From: a virus
IMG/VR virus record: IMGVR_UViG_3300031722_000149
Coordinates: 1-25,923 of that record
Reading direction: 5' to 3' (one strand)
Length of the DNA: 25,923 bases
Part shown: positions 7,287 through 14,485 of the stretch, piece after piece
How the letters are laid out: the number at the start of each line of letters is the position of its first letter
Numbering within the stretch: position 1 is the first letter of the stretch
Made by a program: the position numbers and the translations under genes
Notes under the pieces: model-generated
Databases searched by the model: none
What the model was told of the DNA's origin: nothing
Seen by the model: the letters and a program-made list of their open reading frames with translations, nothing else

Positions 7287-8267
7287 CTACTGTGCTTTCA
7301 CACATTTCTTCCAAAGGGTGCAATCATCACAAGAATCGAAGTCCCCGTTTGATTTTCCAAAGACACCATTCTTGACAGGGCATTTAGGAACGTCTTCTTC
7401 CTCTTTAACTACTTTCTTAGCCGGGGGTGCTTCATCATCGTCATCCTCTTTAACTACTTTCTTACGCGCCGGAGGTTCATCGTCGTCTTCATCACGAGCA
7501 ACCTTCTTCCTTGCAGGAGACTCTTCCTCTTCTTCGGTATCTGCACCGTTCATAAGGGCAGCAATATCGTCGTAAGACATTTCCTCAATCAAACGATCAA
7601 ATCCGATTGCGTCGTCCTCAAACTCAGAGACATCATCTTCTCGGGCAACAAGTGTCACTGAGGAGGCTTTAATGAATTTCTTTCCATTAAAGTAATCTTC
7701 TGCTCCTATGATCTTGACAGTAAGACCCTTTTCAATATCAGCAAAGAACCGTACTTCTTTACCTTTCTTGGCGGCCTCTTTATCGGCATCATCCTGCGCT
7801 GCTTTCAAAGGTTTCTCAAAGTCTTTGGCGTTTGTCTCAAAGATCTGGAGTCCCTTATCTGGATTATCACAATCCACAATATTATAGAATAAGCGAAGCC
7901 GTGCATAAGGTACAGCATCCTTTTCTTCTTTGGTACGTGCTGTCTTATTCATTTCCTCTGCAAGTTCACAGATAGGACATGGCTTGCCATAGTTCTTGTT
8001 CGGACAAGCAATACTCTTGCGTCCTGCACCAACATCCTTATGAACATATAACGGAAGCGAATAAAAAAGATCACCTTTTTCAAGTGCTCCTTTAGCTACA
8101 AGCGGATGCTTCTTACCAATAGGGAAGGGGATAATATTAAATTTTTGTCCTCCCTCTACCAATTTGTAGAACTCATGCTTACCATCTACCTTGCTGAAAT
8201 CCAATGCATTGAAATTGTTTCCTGCACCCTTGCCCATTTGTTCGCGCTGTTTTCCCCAGTCTCCCAT
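7287..8267 (-). CDS. gp32-like single-stranded DNA-binding protein with a repeated acidic tail
   Basis: The N terminus (GNNFNALDFSKVDGKHEFYK) and the zinc site H76, C88, C97, C100 (LYVHKDVG...ACPN...KPCPIC) match T4 gp32-type SSBs, which coat ssDNA and recruit polymerase and recombinase through an acidic tail. After about residue 240 a tail has three imperfect copies of a motif with (A)RKKV or AKKV followed by an Asp/Glu run. A short Cys-containing end (CPVKNG...CDDCTLWKKC) follows, which could bind a second zinc and is not part of the usual gp32 layout. A strong terminator follows. Confidence 0.88.
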   Translation of the reverse strand: MGDWGKQREQMGKGAGNNFNALDFSKVDGKHEFYKLVEGGQKFNIIPFPIGKKHPLVAKGALEKGDLFYSLPLYVHKDVGAGRKSIACPNKNYGKPCPICELAEEMNKTARTKEEKDAVPYARLRLFYNIVDCDNPDKGLQIFETNAKDFEKPLKAAQDDADKEAAKKGKEVRFFADIEKGLTVKIIGAEDYFNGKKFIKASSVTLVAREDDVSEFEDDAIGFDRLIEEMSYDDIAALMNGADTEEEEESPARKKVARDEDDDEPPARKKVVKEDDDDEAPPAKKVVKEEEDVPKCPVKNGVFGKSNGDFDSCDDCTLWKKCVKAQ

Positions 8268-8290
8268 AATTGTTTCTCCTTTCGTGTTCG

Positions 8291-8740
8291 TTATCGTTTT
8301 TCGTTAAGTCTGTCTCGTGCAGACTGTGCCGACATCCCTGTGTCCCCAGAGTAATACGAGGAAATCTGTAACTTTACAAGATTATCCAACATACTCTTCT
8401 GATTATCCAAAGAACTCATAATGCCCCAAAGAGTATCCACAGCATGCTGTGCAATTTGAAGCGCCTCTCTTGCAGACGTTACCTCGCCGTCATCGTTTAA
8501 TAACGCGCTGTATGTGGCCTCTGTTGCTTTAAGATCTGTGGGGCAATTACGTCTCCAATACAAATCCCTTTCTGCCTCTTTACTTTTGAGACGATCTTTA
8601 GCAGCGTCCAGCTCACCGCGAGCGGTGCTGTACTGCTGTGCGTAGATGTAGTACTTTGTAGCAAATACTTCACACTCGTCGTCAAGATGCATTTTGTCTA
8701 CTACAAGATCATCCTCGATAGATACCCCTACGTTCTTCAT
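8291..8740 (-). CDS. Coiled-coil protein, probable UvsY-like recombination mediator
   Basis: The 149-residue protein is mostly helical. The central part (KYYIYAQQYSTARGELDAAKDRLKSKE in parts) resembles the layout of T4-type UvsY, which helps UvsX load on SSB-coated DNA. It lies directly upstream of SSB and UvsX in the same direction, the same functional set as in T4-like phages. ATGA overlap with the preceding gene (8737-8740) indicates coupling. Identity to UvsY is too low to be sure by eye; the call rests on size, helical layout and neighbours. SD AGGAGG is present. Confidence 0.62.
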   Translation of the reverse strand: MKNVGVSIEDDLVVDKMHLDDECEVFATKYYIYAQQYSTARGELDAAKDRLKSKEAERDLYWRRNCPTDLKATEATYSALLNDDGEVTSAREALQIAQHAVDTLWGIMSSLDNQKSMLDNLVKLQISSYYSGDTGMSAQSARDRLNEKR

Positions 8741-8934
8741 TCTTCCTCCTTAACAATAGCCAGATGTCCGTCAAATACAAACCCGCACCCCAGCAAGAAA
8801 CTTTCGATGTGTGTAAGTACTCCAAGACTATCTCCATCATACAGACAATCTGCATGAAAACTAGATAGGTTCGATTGCACCACATCACCGTCATCCACAA
8901 ACTCCCGAATCAAAGTGAAATTTTCACCTTCCAT
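8737..8934 (-). CDS. Small conserved phage-type protein of unknown function (65 aa)
   Basis: ATG at 8934 is 0 bases after the stop of the ThyX-like gene and follows GGGGG. The acidic product has LTHIESFLLGCGFVFDGHLA near its end. This 'fLxGaGyvFdG' pattern recurs in short phage proteins of unknown function. It overlaps the mediator gene by 4 bases (ATGA). Confidence 0.7.
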   Translation of the reverse strand: MEGENFTLIREFVDDGDVVQSNLSSFHADCLYDGDSLGVLTHIESFLLGCGFVFDGHLAIVKEEE

Positions 8935-9543
8935 TTATACCCCCTTCTCAATAGTAATGAACTCTGGAAAAGGCAACTGTTTAAGAAGCTCGTCCAGAAA
9001 CCTATGCCATATAGGAAGTCTGTGATTCCTCCTATCGAAATAAATGTGCCGTAGCGTCTGATAATTTGTACATACTATACGCCTCTGTAAAAAAGACTCT
9101 GGGAGCATTTGCTTGATAGACTCAATCGGCATCCTTGCAAGAACAGCATTTTCCATATTTCTGATGGCATCGACCACAGCATCAGTGACTCCCTCATTAT
9201 CAACATGAAAGTCATCCACAGAAAGTTCTGTATCTTTGATACGTTTCTGGAGCCGATGGACACTACTTTCTGACATTTCTGTACAGCCTATGCGGTAGGT
9301 ATCAAATTCTGACCACCAATACCTTGGCATAGTAAGATCTAACCACACCGTAGCCATACGAGTAACCTTTGCTGCGCTATCTCCCTCAAGTATCAATTTC
9401 TTTAGGAGTTCCACGTCATCAAGAAATAAGTTGACTCCACGAGATGCCTGTACAATCTCCTCATTAGATACACTATTAAAAGATAGCCGCATAGCTTCAC
9501 ATGCTATATCTAGTCCCTCAGTCCTCAGTACTTTTACTTCCAT
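8935..9543 (-). CDS. ThyX-like protein lacking the canonical RHR flavin motif
   Basis: The C-terminal half (LPESFLQRRIVCTNYQTLRH, then LPIWHRFLDELLKQLP) resembles flavin-dependent thymidylate synthase ThyX, and the middle (LDLTMPRYWWSEFDTYRIG, S92) lies where ThyX has its RHRxxSxNxxSxR motif. That motif is not intact: the arginines/histidine are replaced by PRYWWSEFDTYR. The protein may therefore be a diverged thymidylate-type enzyme or a ThyX-fold protein with another job. Nucleotide metabolism fits the neighbours (DUF3310, dUTPase, NrdD). The start at 9543 overlaps the previous gene by 26 bases and has GGAG upstream. Confidence is good for the fold, low for activity. Confidence 0.62.
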   Translation of the reverse strand: MEVKVLRTEGLDIACEAMRLSFNSVSNEEIVQASRGVNLFLDDVELLKKLILEGDSAAKVTRMATVWLDLTMPRYWWSEFDTYRIGCTEMSESSVHRLQKRIKDTELSVDDFHVDNEGVTDAVVDAIRNMENAVLARMPIESIKQMLPESFLQRRIVCTNYQTLRHIYFDRRNHRLPIWHRFLDELLKQLPFPEFITIEKGV

Positions 9544-9979
9544 CTTCCAACTCCTTTACTAGCCGTGTAGCATACCAAATTGCTTTCTTAATATCTTCTG
9601 CTGGTGCAATCTTTTTTTCATACCGCCACGCATATTTAAGCATATTTCCTTTAAGGAATCCGTTAAATGCTTCCTGTGACATAGATGCTTTAATGGCATC
9701 TATACATTCAATTTCTCCTGATGCATAATGGCTAGGATGAGATACAGGATCATGCTCAGAGTACAAAGGAAGTTTTACTGCATCTTCTGATGCTTGTGCA
9801 AGAAGGAAGTCTTTACATATCTGTACACTTAGTGGACTTATCATATCAGAATCGGTCTTAGTACACGCCTTATAACATGGGCAATCTGTATCACTACCTT
9901 GTAAATAATCAGAACATTCTAGTTCTGAACAGCGTCCCTCGTTTTCTACTATCTTTTTTGCTTTTTCAATTGATGTCAT
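9518..9979 (-). CDS. DUF3310-type protein with a Cys-rich N terminus
   Basis: The C-terminal part (from about residue 78: PVSHPSHYASGEIECIDAIK, then LKGNMLKYAWRYEKK and IKKAIWYATRLVKEL) matches the DUF3310 pattern found in many phages, often placed with nucleotide metabolism genes and sometimes annotated as a nucleotide kinase without proof. The N-terminal 60 residues hold six cysteines (C17, C22, C33, C35, C39, C55), perhaps a zinc site and not part of the usual domain. SD GGAGGG precedes ATG 9979. Confidence 0.75.
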   Translation of the reverse strand: MTSIEKAKKIVENEGRCSELECSDYLQGSDTDCPCYKACTKTDSDMISPLSVQICKDFLLAQASEDAVKLPLYSEHDPVSHPSHYASGEIECIDAIKASMSQEAFNGFLKGNMLKYAWRYEKKIAPAEDIKKAIWYATRLVKELEDGSKSTED

Positions 9980-10166
9980 CTATACCCTCCGATAATGTAT
10001 TTATTGCTCTTCCTATTTGATGTTTGCAGAACATCTCGCACTTCCCGTTCTTGATAGGCATCTCTGCAAACCACGACTGTCTATATGGATTTATCGTAGC
10101 GGTATATCTATAGCAATCATGCTTCCTACTGCAATCTACCCCTTTACACTTAGTAATATCACTAAT
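9966..10166 (-). CDS. Cys-rich small phage protein with an apparent ATT start
   Basis: The frame reads (M)SDITKCKGVDCSRKHDCYR..., ends EGIDDIN, and has cysteines at 7, 12, 18, 43 and 47. Short phage proteins beginning MxDITKC with this Cys pattern are common, so the start is expected at position 10166, but the codon there is ATT. A good SD (GGAGG) lies 6 bases upstream, and there is no ATG, GTG or TTG in frame between the SD and the conserved residues. The frame overlaps the next gene by 14 bases. The protein is likely real; AUU initiation, or a changed base in the sequence, explains the start. Confidence 0.65.
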   Translation of the reverse strand: MSDITKCKGVDCSRKHDCYRYTATINPYRQSWFAEMPIKNGKCEMFCKHQIGRAINTLSEGIDDIN

Positions 10167-10167
10167 G

Positions 10168-10344
10168 TTACACCTCCGTAATATTCGTCCATTTCTGATT
10201 AGGTAATACTTGCCTACCTACCATAATTTCGTTTGCCATACCCCTAGCCATAGAAGCGATAGCTTGCTGGACGTATGCTTTGTTTGCATATCGTGCCTGT
10301 ATCTCTTCTAGGCGTTCTCGACTCATAGGTGCTGAATTTGACAT
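10168..10344 (-). CDS. Small helical protein (58 aa)
   Basis: ATG 10344 overlaps the dUTPase stop (TAATG), so it is probably made by re-initiation. The product has an amphipathic helix (MSRERLEEIQARYANKAYV) and ends KWTNITEV; its last codons provide the SD of the next gene. No family is recognised. Confidence 0.7.
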   Translation of the reverse strand: MSNSAPMSRERLEEIQARYANKAYVQQAIASMARGMANEIMVGRQVLPNQKWTNITEV

Positions 10345-10784
10345 TATTTACCGCTGCTCCCGAATCCGTTCGTACCCCTGTCTGAATCGGATAATTCTTG
10401 AATTTCTATAACATCTATAAGAGGGAGTTCAAGGATAATACCTTGGGCGATTCTATCACCCTTAGTGATCATATATGGTCTGTCACTATTGTTATATAGC
10501 TTTACCTTTATCTCCCCACGGAATGCTTGATCTATGACTCCTGCTCCAGAAGCCTCAACACCAAAGTTAAAGGCCATACCCGAACGGGACTTCACGATCA
10601 TACATGCTTTAGTACCTTTTGCACAGTCCAATGGTTCCCATGCCACACCTGTTCCTAGTATAGCTCTCTTACCAGCATGGATAGTGCATCCTACTTGGGC
10701 GTATAGATCTATACCAGCATCCCTATCGTTCTTATAGGTGGGCAGGATGGCATCGGTATGTAATTTCTTGAATCCTACGTTCAT
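10344..10784 (-). CDS. dut: dUTPase (deoxyuridine triphosphatase)
   Basis: The 146-residue protein has the five motifs of trimeric dUTPases in order: DAGIDLYA (22-29), KSRSGM (65-70), GVIDQAFRGEIKV (82-94, catalytic D85), GDRIAQ (109-114) and RGTNGFGSSG (136-145). It hydrolyses dUTP to dUMP and pyrophosphate, which keeps uracil out of phage DNA and supplies dUMP for thymidylate synthesis. The length is standard. The start overlaps the end of the preceding gene (ATGA at 10781-10784). Confidence 0.96.
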   Translation of the reverse strand: MNVGFKKLHTDAILPTYKNDRDAGIDLYAQVGCTIHAGKRAILGTGVAWEPLDCAKGTKACMIVKSRSGMAFNFGVEASGAGVIDQAFRGEIKVKLYNNSDRPYMITKGDRIAQGIILELPLIDVIEIQELSDSDRGTNGFGSSGK

Positions 10785-11416
10785 TTGTTCTCCATGAGGT
10801 ATTCAAGTGCTTCTTTTTTGTTATTGAACATAAACAGCCTTGCTCCATTAATATTAGAGACATCATCAAGTGCCTCTTTACATGTAGAATAGGTCTTTCC
10901 ATTGAAAGTGCTTTCTGTAGTAGACATACTATACCAACTATAAGCATCGTACACACCTAGCAACAAATGGGTATATGTGTTTGATCCTCGATATGTCAAA
11001 CCATATATTTTAGTGAGATCATACACAATCCCTTCTGGTTTGTTGATAATTTCTTTGAGTTTTGCGGTCTCTGCCTCAATAGCCTCAAGCCTCTTCATAG
11101 CTTCTTTCTTATCCATATCTTTGCCTCCTATTAATGTTCCTCCGTCAAGAGTATCTCCCTTGGCGTATGTTCTGATTGTATTACCCATCGCATCAATTTC
11201 TACTAAATGTAAAAGACACACATAAATCCTGCCCATATGTGTATTCTGAAATGCAGGTACATTAGTATAGTCGTCCTCTAGCAAGGTGAGTATATCTCCC
11301 ACGTCATTAAGCACTGTTTTAATAATTACTTTCCACCGTCGCTGTGCTTCTTTCCCACCAACATAAATAGACTTTCCTGATGCAAAATATCTCCACGGTG
11401 ATTCTTTCTTACCCAT
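10781..11416 (-). CDS. Fused or nested double ORF with a duplicated initiation region
   Basis: ATG 11416 with SD TAGGAGG opens a 211-residue frame. Exactly 300 bases inside, at ATG 11116, the DNA repeats the RBS-plus-start region: 33 of 34 bases from ATTAATAGGAGG through the codons for M(G/D)KKE match. The repeat is in frame, so the chain holds ...LIGGKDMDKKEAM in the middle. Residues 1-100 (beta-rich) and 101-211 (MDKKEAMKRLEAIEAETAKL, then IYGLTYRGSNTYTHLLLG) look unrelated. The ORF may yield both a long fusion and a 111-residue internal product, or be a recent fusion of two adjacent genes. No family is recognised for either part. Confidence 0.75.
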   Translation of the reverse strand: MGKKESPWRYFASGKSIYVGGKEAQRRWKVIIKTVLNDVGDILTLLEDDYTNVPAFQNTHMGRIYVCLLHLVEIDAMGNTIRTYAKGDTLDGGTLIGGKDMDKKEAMKRLEAIEAETAKLKEIINKPEGIVYDLTKIYGLTYRGSNTYTHLLLGVYDAYSWYSMSTTESTFNGKTYSTCKEALDDVSNINGARLFMFNNKKEALEYLMENK

Positions 11417-11430
11417 ATCTTTGCCTCCTA

Positions 11431-11589
11431 TTAATACAGACCACACATATGCAGTCCTGACATAAGTAATGCTCCACTTAGAACTGCTTCATAAAAAAGC
11501 AGACATTTTACAGCTAAGCCCCCATTTTTGATACCACACAGCACAAAACAGCTCACCAAATTAATACTCGCCAAAATAAGATAAAACAT
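11431..11589 (-). CDS. Small two-helix membrane protein (52 aa)
   Basis: ATG 11589 follows AAGGAGG at good spacing. Hydrophobic stretches FYLILASINLVSCFVLCGI and LLFYEAVLSGALLMSG are probable membrane helices with a short basic loop (KNGGLAVK). It is one of several very small membrane proteins in this genome. The role is unknown; too little is visible to call it a holin. Confidence 0.7.
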   Translation of the reverse strand: MFYLILASINLVSCFVLCGIKNGGLAVKCLLFYEAVLSGALLMSGLHMCGLY

Positions 11590-11604
11590 ACCTTACCTCC
11601 TTAT

Positions 11605-11766
11605 TTAGGAAAAAAATATTGTATTACCTATGTTTATAAGAGCACATGTGAACATTATTAATGCCCACACCATATCCCCCGTAGTTCTACTTTTCCACCA
11701 TAGATAGATATCATACCCACATACAGCAAAACTAGCCACCACAGAAATAACTGCTACTATCCACAT
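11605..11766 (-). CDS. Small two-helix membrane protein (53 aa)
   Basis: ATG 11766 has SD AAGGAGG and is the first gene after the promoter at 11795-11823. Helix 1 is about residues 2-23 (MWIVAVISVVASFAVCGYDI), helix 2 about 32-52 (MVWALIMFTCALINIGNTIF). A WWKSRTTG loop joins them. No family is recognised. Confidence 0.7.
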   Translation of the reverse strand: MWIVAVISVVASFAVCGYDIYLWWKSRTTGDMVWALIMFTCALINIGNTIFFS

Positions 11767-11785
11767 ACTCAACCTCCTTAAATTC

Positions 11786-11816
11786 CTTATCTATAGTATA
11801 CACAACTATAGATAAG
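11786..11816. repeat. Perfect 11-bp inverted repeat over the promoter (candidate operator)
   Basis: CTTATCTATAG (11786-11796) and CTATAGATAAG (11806-11816) are exact complements around a 9-base centre. The repeat begins 9 bases past the -10 box, the same offset as at 4733-4760, and reaches to within one base of the -35 box. The arm sequence differs from that site. No U-tract follows, so an operator is more likely than a terminator. Confidence 0.65.
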
Positions 11817-11823
11817 TTGTCAA
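11795..11823 (-). promoter_or_regulatory. Consensus promoter downstream of NrdD
   Basis: TTGACA (11818-11823), a 17-base spacer and TATACT (11795-11800) precede the small membrane genes and the dUTPase group. The -35 box lies 6 bases beyond the NrdD stop. Confidence 0.85.
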
Positions 11824-11829
11824 GTGCCT

Positions 11830-13632
11830 CTACTCAGTGATAAAAGCGACGCGATGCTTCTTTTCTTCCTTCTTACCCATATTCCAATTCTTTATAGCAC
11901 GATAGTATCCTACTATCCTTGCATAAACTTCGGTTTCTTTACCACAAGTAAGGCAGATTGGTTGCTCACCATCCAGATACCCATGATCAGAACAGATAGA
12001 ATATACAGGAGAAATGGAAAAATAAGGGATCTTATAATTCTGACATACCTTTTTCACCAACTCTTTACATGCCCCGGCATCTGCCATTCGTTCTCCGAGC
12101 ATAATATGAAACACCGTTCCACCAGTATACTTTGTCTGCAACGGTTCTTGTCTATCAAGAGCATCTATAATATCGGGGGTAAAGTCAACAGGAAGCTGGC
12201 TTGAGTTAGTATAATAAGGCACATCGACTCCAGAAGTAATAATATTTGGGAAGTTTTCTTTGTCATGTCGTGCTAGCCTATAAGATGTAGATTCTGCCGG
12301 AGTAGCTTCAAGATTATAAAGGTGGCCTGTTTCTTCTTGGTATGAAACGAGAACATCCCGCATATAAGAAAGAACCTTTTCTGCCAAGTCTGCTCCCGCT
12401 TGCGTAGTTATGTCTTCCCCTAGAAGATTAAGACAAGCCTCATTCATTCCTACCAATCCGATTGTATTAAAATGGTTATTGAAATTTCGGAGATATCGTT
12501 TAGTATACGGATACATCCCCATATCAAACCACTCCGTTAATTTAGTACGTTTAATCTCAAGACTCTGTTTTGCTATCTCCATAGCAGCACAAATCTTTTC
12601 TTTGAAAAGCCATTGCTGTGTTCCCGGTTCTATTTCCTCTTTTTTAGCAAGATACGCCAACTGAGGAAGGTTGATTGTTACAACTCCAATAGATCCCGTA
12701 AACTCATCCGAGCCAAACAACCCACCACCACGTTTTCTTAACTCACGCTTATCAAGACGGAGACGACAACACATAGACCGCACATCATCCGGCTTCATAT
12801 CGGAGTTAATGAAGTTAGCAAAATAAGGAGTCCCATATTTTGATGCCATGGTGAACAATAAACTTGTGTTTTCGTGTTCCCAATCAAATTCATTGGTAAT
12901 GTTGTAAGTGGGAATAGGGTATTGGAAACCTCTGCTATTAGCATCTCCCTCCAACATGACTTCGATGAAAATACGATTAACCGTGTCTATTTCTTTCTGA
13001 CAATCCCCGTAAGTAAAATCTTGTATTTCTCCACCTACAATAGCTTGTATGTCTTTAAGATCATTCGGGCATACCCAATCAAGTGTGATGTTACTGAACG
13101 GCGCCTGAGTCCCCCAACGAGATGGAGTATTGATTCCATAGATAAATGTTTGCATACACTGACGCACTTCCTTATCTGTTAGATTATCTTTTTTAATAAA
13201 TGGAGCAGTATACGTATCAAATGAAGCTAGCGCTTGTGCACCTACCCATTCATTCTGTGTTATGCCCAGAAAATTTACTATCTGTTGCATAAGTGTATTT
13301 AGGTGTCTTGCTGGTGCAGAAGTAATTTTATCAGGAACACCACCAAGGCCCTCCATGATCAACTGCTTAATACTCCATCCCGCACAATAGGGGGCAAGCA
13401 TACATAAATCATGTATATGAATAGTTGTATTTTTATGTGCATCTGTAATTTCTTTTGGGTACACCTCATTAAGCCAATAATTAGCTGCAGTAGCACCAGC
13501 ACTATGCAAGATCAATCCTCCTATAGAGAATCCTACATTAGAATTCTCCTGTACACGCCAATCGTATTGGTCAATATACCCGTCTACTGTTTCTTTTACG
13601 AACTCTTGTTCATTTCGTTGCTTCTTACTCAT
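11830..13632 (-). CDS. nrdD: Anaerobic (class III) ribonucleoside-triphosphate reductase
   Basis: The 600-residue enzyme reduces NTPs to dNTPs by glycyl-radical chemistry. Visible signs are LAPYCAGWS (thiyl Cys region), SRGFQYPIPTYNIT, RSMCCRLRLD, a C-terminal zinc-type segment with C547, C560 and C563 (ICSDHGY...ICLTC) and the glycyl-radical site ARIVGYYR (G575), then NWNMGKK. The chosen start MSKKQRN at 13632 has AAGGAG 7 bases upstream; an upstream in-frame start would read through the preceding gene in another frame. No N-terminal ATP-cone is evident. Its activase NrdG (radical SAM) is not in this window, so the phage may encode it elsewhere or use the host's. Confidence 0.95.
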   Translation of the reverse strand: MSKKQRNEQEFVKETVDGYIDQYDWRVQENSNVGFSIGGLILHSAGATAANYWLNEVYPKEITDAHKNTTIHIHDLCMLAPYCAGWSIKQLIMEGLGGVPDKITSAPARHLNTLMQQIVNFLGITQNEWVGAQALASFDTYTAPFIKKDNLTDKEVRQCMQTFIYGINTPSRWGTQAPFSNITLDWVCPNDLKDIQAIVGGEIQDFTYGDCQKEIDTVNRIFIEVMLEGDANSRGFQYPIPTYNITNEFDWEHENTSLLFTMASKYGTPYFANFINSDMKPDDVRSMCCRLRLDKRELRKRGGGLFGSDEFTGSIGVVTINLPQLAYLAKKEEIEPGTQQWLFKEKICAAMEIAKQSLEIKRTKLTEWFDMGMYPYTKRYLRNFNNHFNTIGLVGMNEACLNLLGEDITTQAGADLAEKVLSYMRDVLVSYQEETGHLYNLEATPAESTSYRLARHDKENFPNIITSGVDVPYYTNSSQLPVDFTPDIIDALDRQEPLQTKYTGGTVFHIMLGERMADAGACKELVKKVCQNYKIPYFSISPVYSICSDHGYLDGEQPICLTCGKETEVYARIVGYYRAIKNWNMGKKEEKKHRVAFITE

Positions 13633-13744
13633 CGTTGTGCTCCTTATATGTTTCTCTGGGAAAATTTGTTCTTGCCCTATTCCCCAATAATTCAATTGCT
13701 TTCTTAGCATATGCACGTTTCTGTTCTTCTATAGACGGTTTCAT
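13625..13744 (-). CDS. Very small protein upstream of NrdD (39 aa)
   Basis: ATG 13744 overlaps the stop of the preceding gene (ATGA at 13741-13744). The product is basic and helical (MKPSIEEQKRAYAKKAIELL, then GNRARTNFPRE). Its last codons contain the SD and start of NrdD, so it may mainly couple translation. No family is recognised. Confidence 0.6.
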   Translation of the reverse strand: MKPSIEEQKRAYAKKAIELLGNRARTNFPRETYKEHNDE

Positions 13745-13893
13745 CGTCCCACCTTCACAAACTTATACATTTCCCCATCGAATTCTACAATAGCATCTTC
13801 CTTGGCTTTTTTCTTGTATGTGTCTCGTATCTCCCATGCACCCCAAACAACGCCTATGACAAAACTAAGCAAAACGCTTACTAATAGCAACAT
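13741..13893 (-). CDS. Single-pass small membrane protein (50 aa)
   Basis: ATG 13893 with SD AAAGGAG. One N-terminal membrane helix (MLLLVSVLLSFVIGVVWGAW), then a charged tail (EIRDTYKKKAKEDAIVEFDG). The layout fits an inner-membrane protein with a cytoplasmic tail; the function is unknown. Confidence 0.7.
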   Translation of the reverse strand: MLLLVSVLLSFVIGVVWGAWEIRDTYKKKAKEDAIVEFDGEMYKFVKVGR

Positions 13894-13894
13894 A

Positions 13895-14059
13895 CTATTC
13901 TCCTTTCTCTACAAGTGCTTTTTTCTTAAACAGCTCAAGCTCTGCACGAGTATTAAGTAGCTCCTGCGCCAGAAGAGGCACCATTGCAACATCTATATAG
14001 CTATATTTGGGTAATGTACTAGCCATTTTCAACAACTCACTATTACTAAATTCTATCAC
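13895..14059 (-). CDS. Small helical protein with GTG start (54 aa)
   Basis: GTG 14059 follows AGGAGG by 5 bases; the overlapping ATG two bases before it meets a stop at once. The product (MIEFSNSELLKMASTLPKYS and on) ends in a charged helix LLNTRAELELFKKKALVEKGE. It is the first gene after the terminator at 14076-14112. No family is recognised. Confidence 0.65.
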   Translation of the reverse strand: MIEFSNSELLKMASTLPKYSYIDVAMVPLLAQELLNTRAELELFKKKALVEKGE

Positions 14060-14075
14060 ATAATCCTCCTAGAGT

Positions 14076-14112
14076 GAAAAAGACCCCTCTAGCAGTTCAG
14101 ACTAGAGGGGAG
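14076..14112 (-). terminator. Strong intrinsic terminator
   Basis: On the - strand CCCCTCTAG (14102-14110) pairs perfectly with CTAGAGGGG (14084-14092) around a 9-base loop and is followed by TCTTTTTCAC. It separates the small-gene group above from the NrdD group below. Confidence 0.88.
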
Positions 14113-14129
14113 CACTTCACATCATGCTT

Positions 14130-14267
14130 TTAGATAACTACTTGGTACGTTTCCACGTTAAAACACCGTCCCCAGAACATATTCCAGACACAAAACATCT
14201 CTTTTTCACCCTCTTTGTACCTACTTCTGTAAGTCAAAGGTAACAATTGCTTCAAGTACCACATCAT
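14130..14267 (-). CDS. Small basic protein (45 aa)
   Basis: ATG 14267 overlaps the stop of the preceding gene (ATGA at 14264-14267). The product has LLPLTYRSRYKEGEKEMFCV then WGRCFNVETYQVVI. Short phage proteins with a 'LPLTYRxRYKE ... W.GRCF' pattern are known but uncharacterised. It ends before a terminator. Confidence 0.68.
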   Translation of the reverse strand: MMWYLKQLLPLTYRSRYKEGEKEMFCVWNMFWGRCFNVETYQVVI

Positions 14268-14485
14268 GAAAACAGTTTCCCGATCCAGAGCACTACGGCT
14301 CCCAAAGCGGCAATGACTGCCCCAATAAGGACAACTCCACCACTAATCGTCTCTACCGTAATACCGCATACGATAAGTACAGCCACAGACACAACAAACG
14401 CCACCGCAGCGACGGTCTTTACCGTCTTGTTAGCGAAGAACCCCTTAACCTTACTGTACCCCACAACAACTTCTTTCTCGTCCAT
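14264..14485 (-). CDS. Small two-helix membrane protein (73 aa)
   Basis: Start ATG 14485 with SD AGGAGG. A basic N terminus (MDEKEVVVGYSKVKGFFANK) is followed by helices near 24-43 and 48-70 (ISGGVVLIGAVIAALGAVVL). The size and layout would also fit a holin, but no lysis genes are nearby, so it is left as a membrane protein of unknown role. Confidence 0.75.
   Translation of the reverse strand: MDEKEVVVGYSKVKGFFANKTVKTVAAVAFVVSVAVLIVCGITVETISGGVVLIGAVIAALGAVVLWIGKLFS

Noticed and set aside
11830-13632. An NrdG activase next to NrdD
   Set aside because: No radical-SAM CxxxCxxC protein is seen in this window.
13633-13716. Longer NrdD start
   Set aside because: It would overlap the preceding small gene out of frame; MSKKQRN at 13632 has AAGGAG at the right distance.
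14264-14485. Holin
   Set aside because: Two helices and size would fit, but no endolysin or spanin is nearby.
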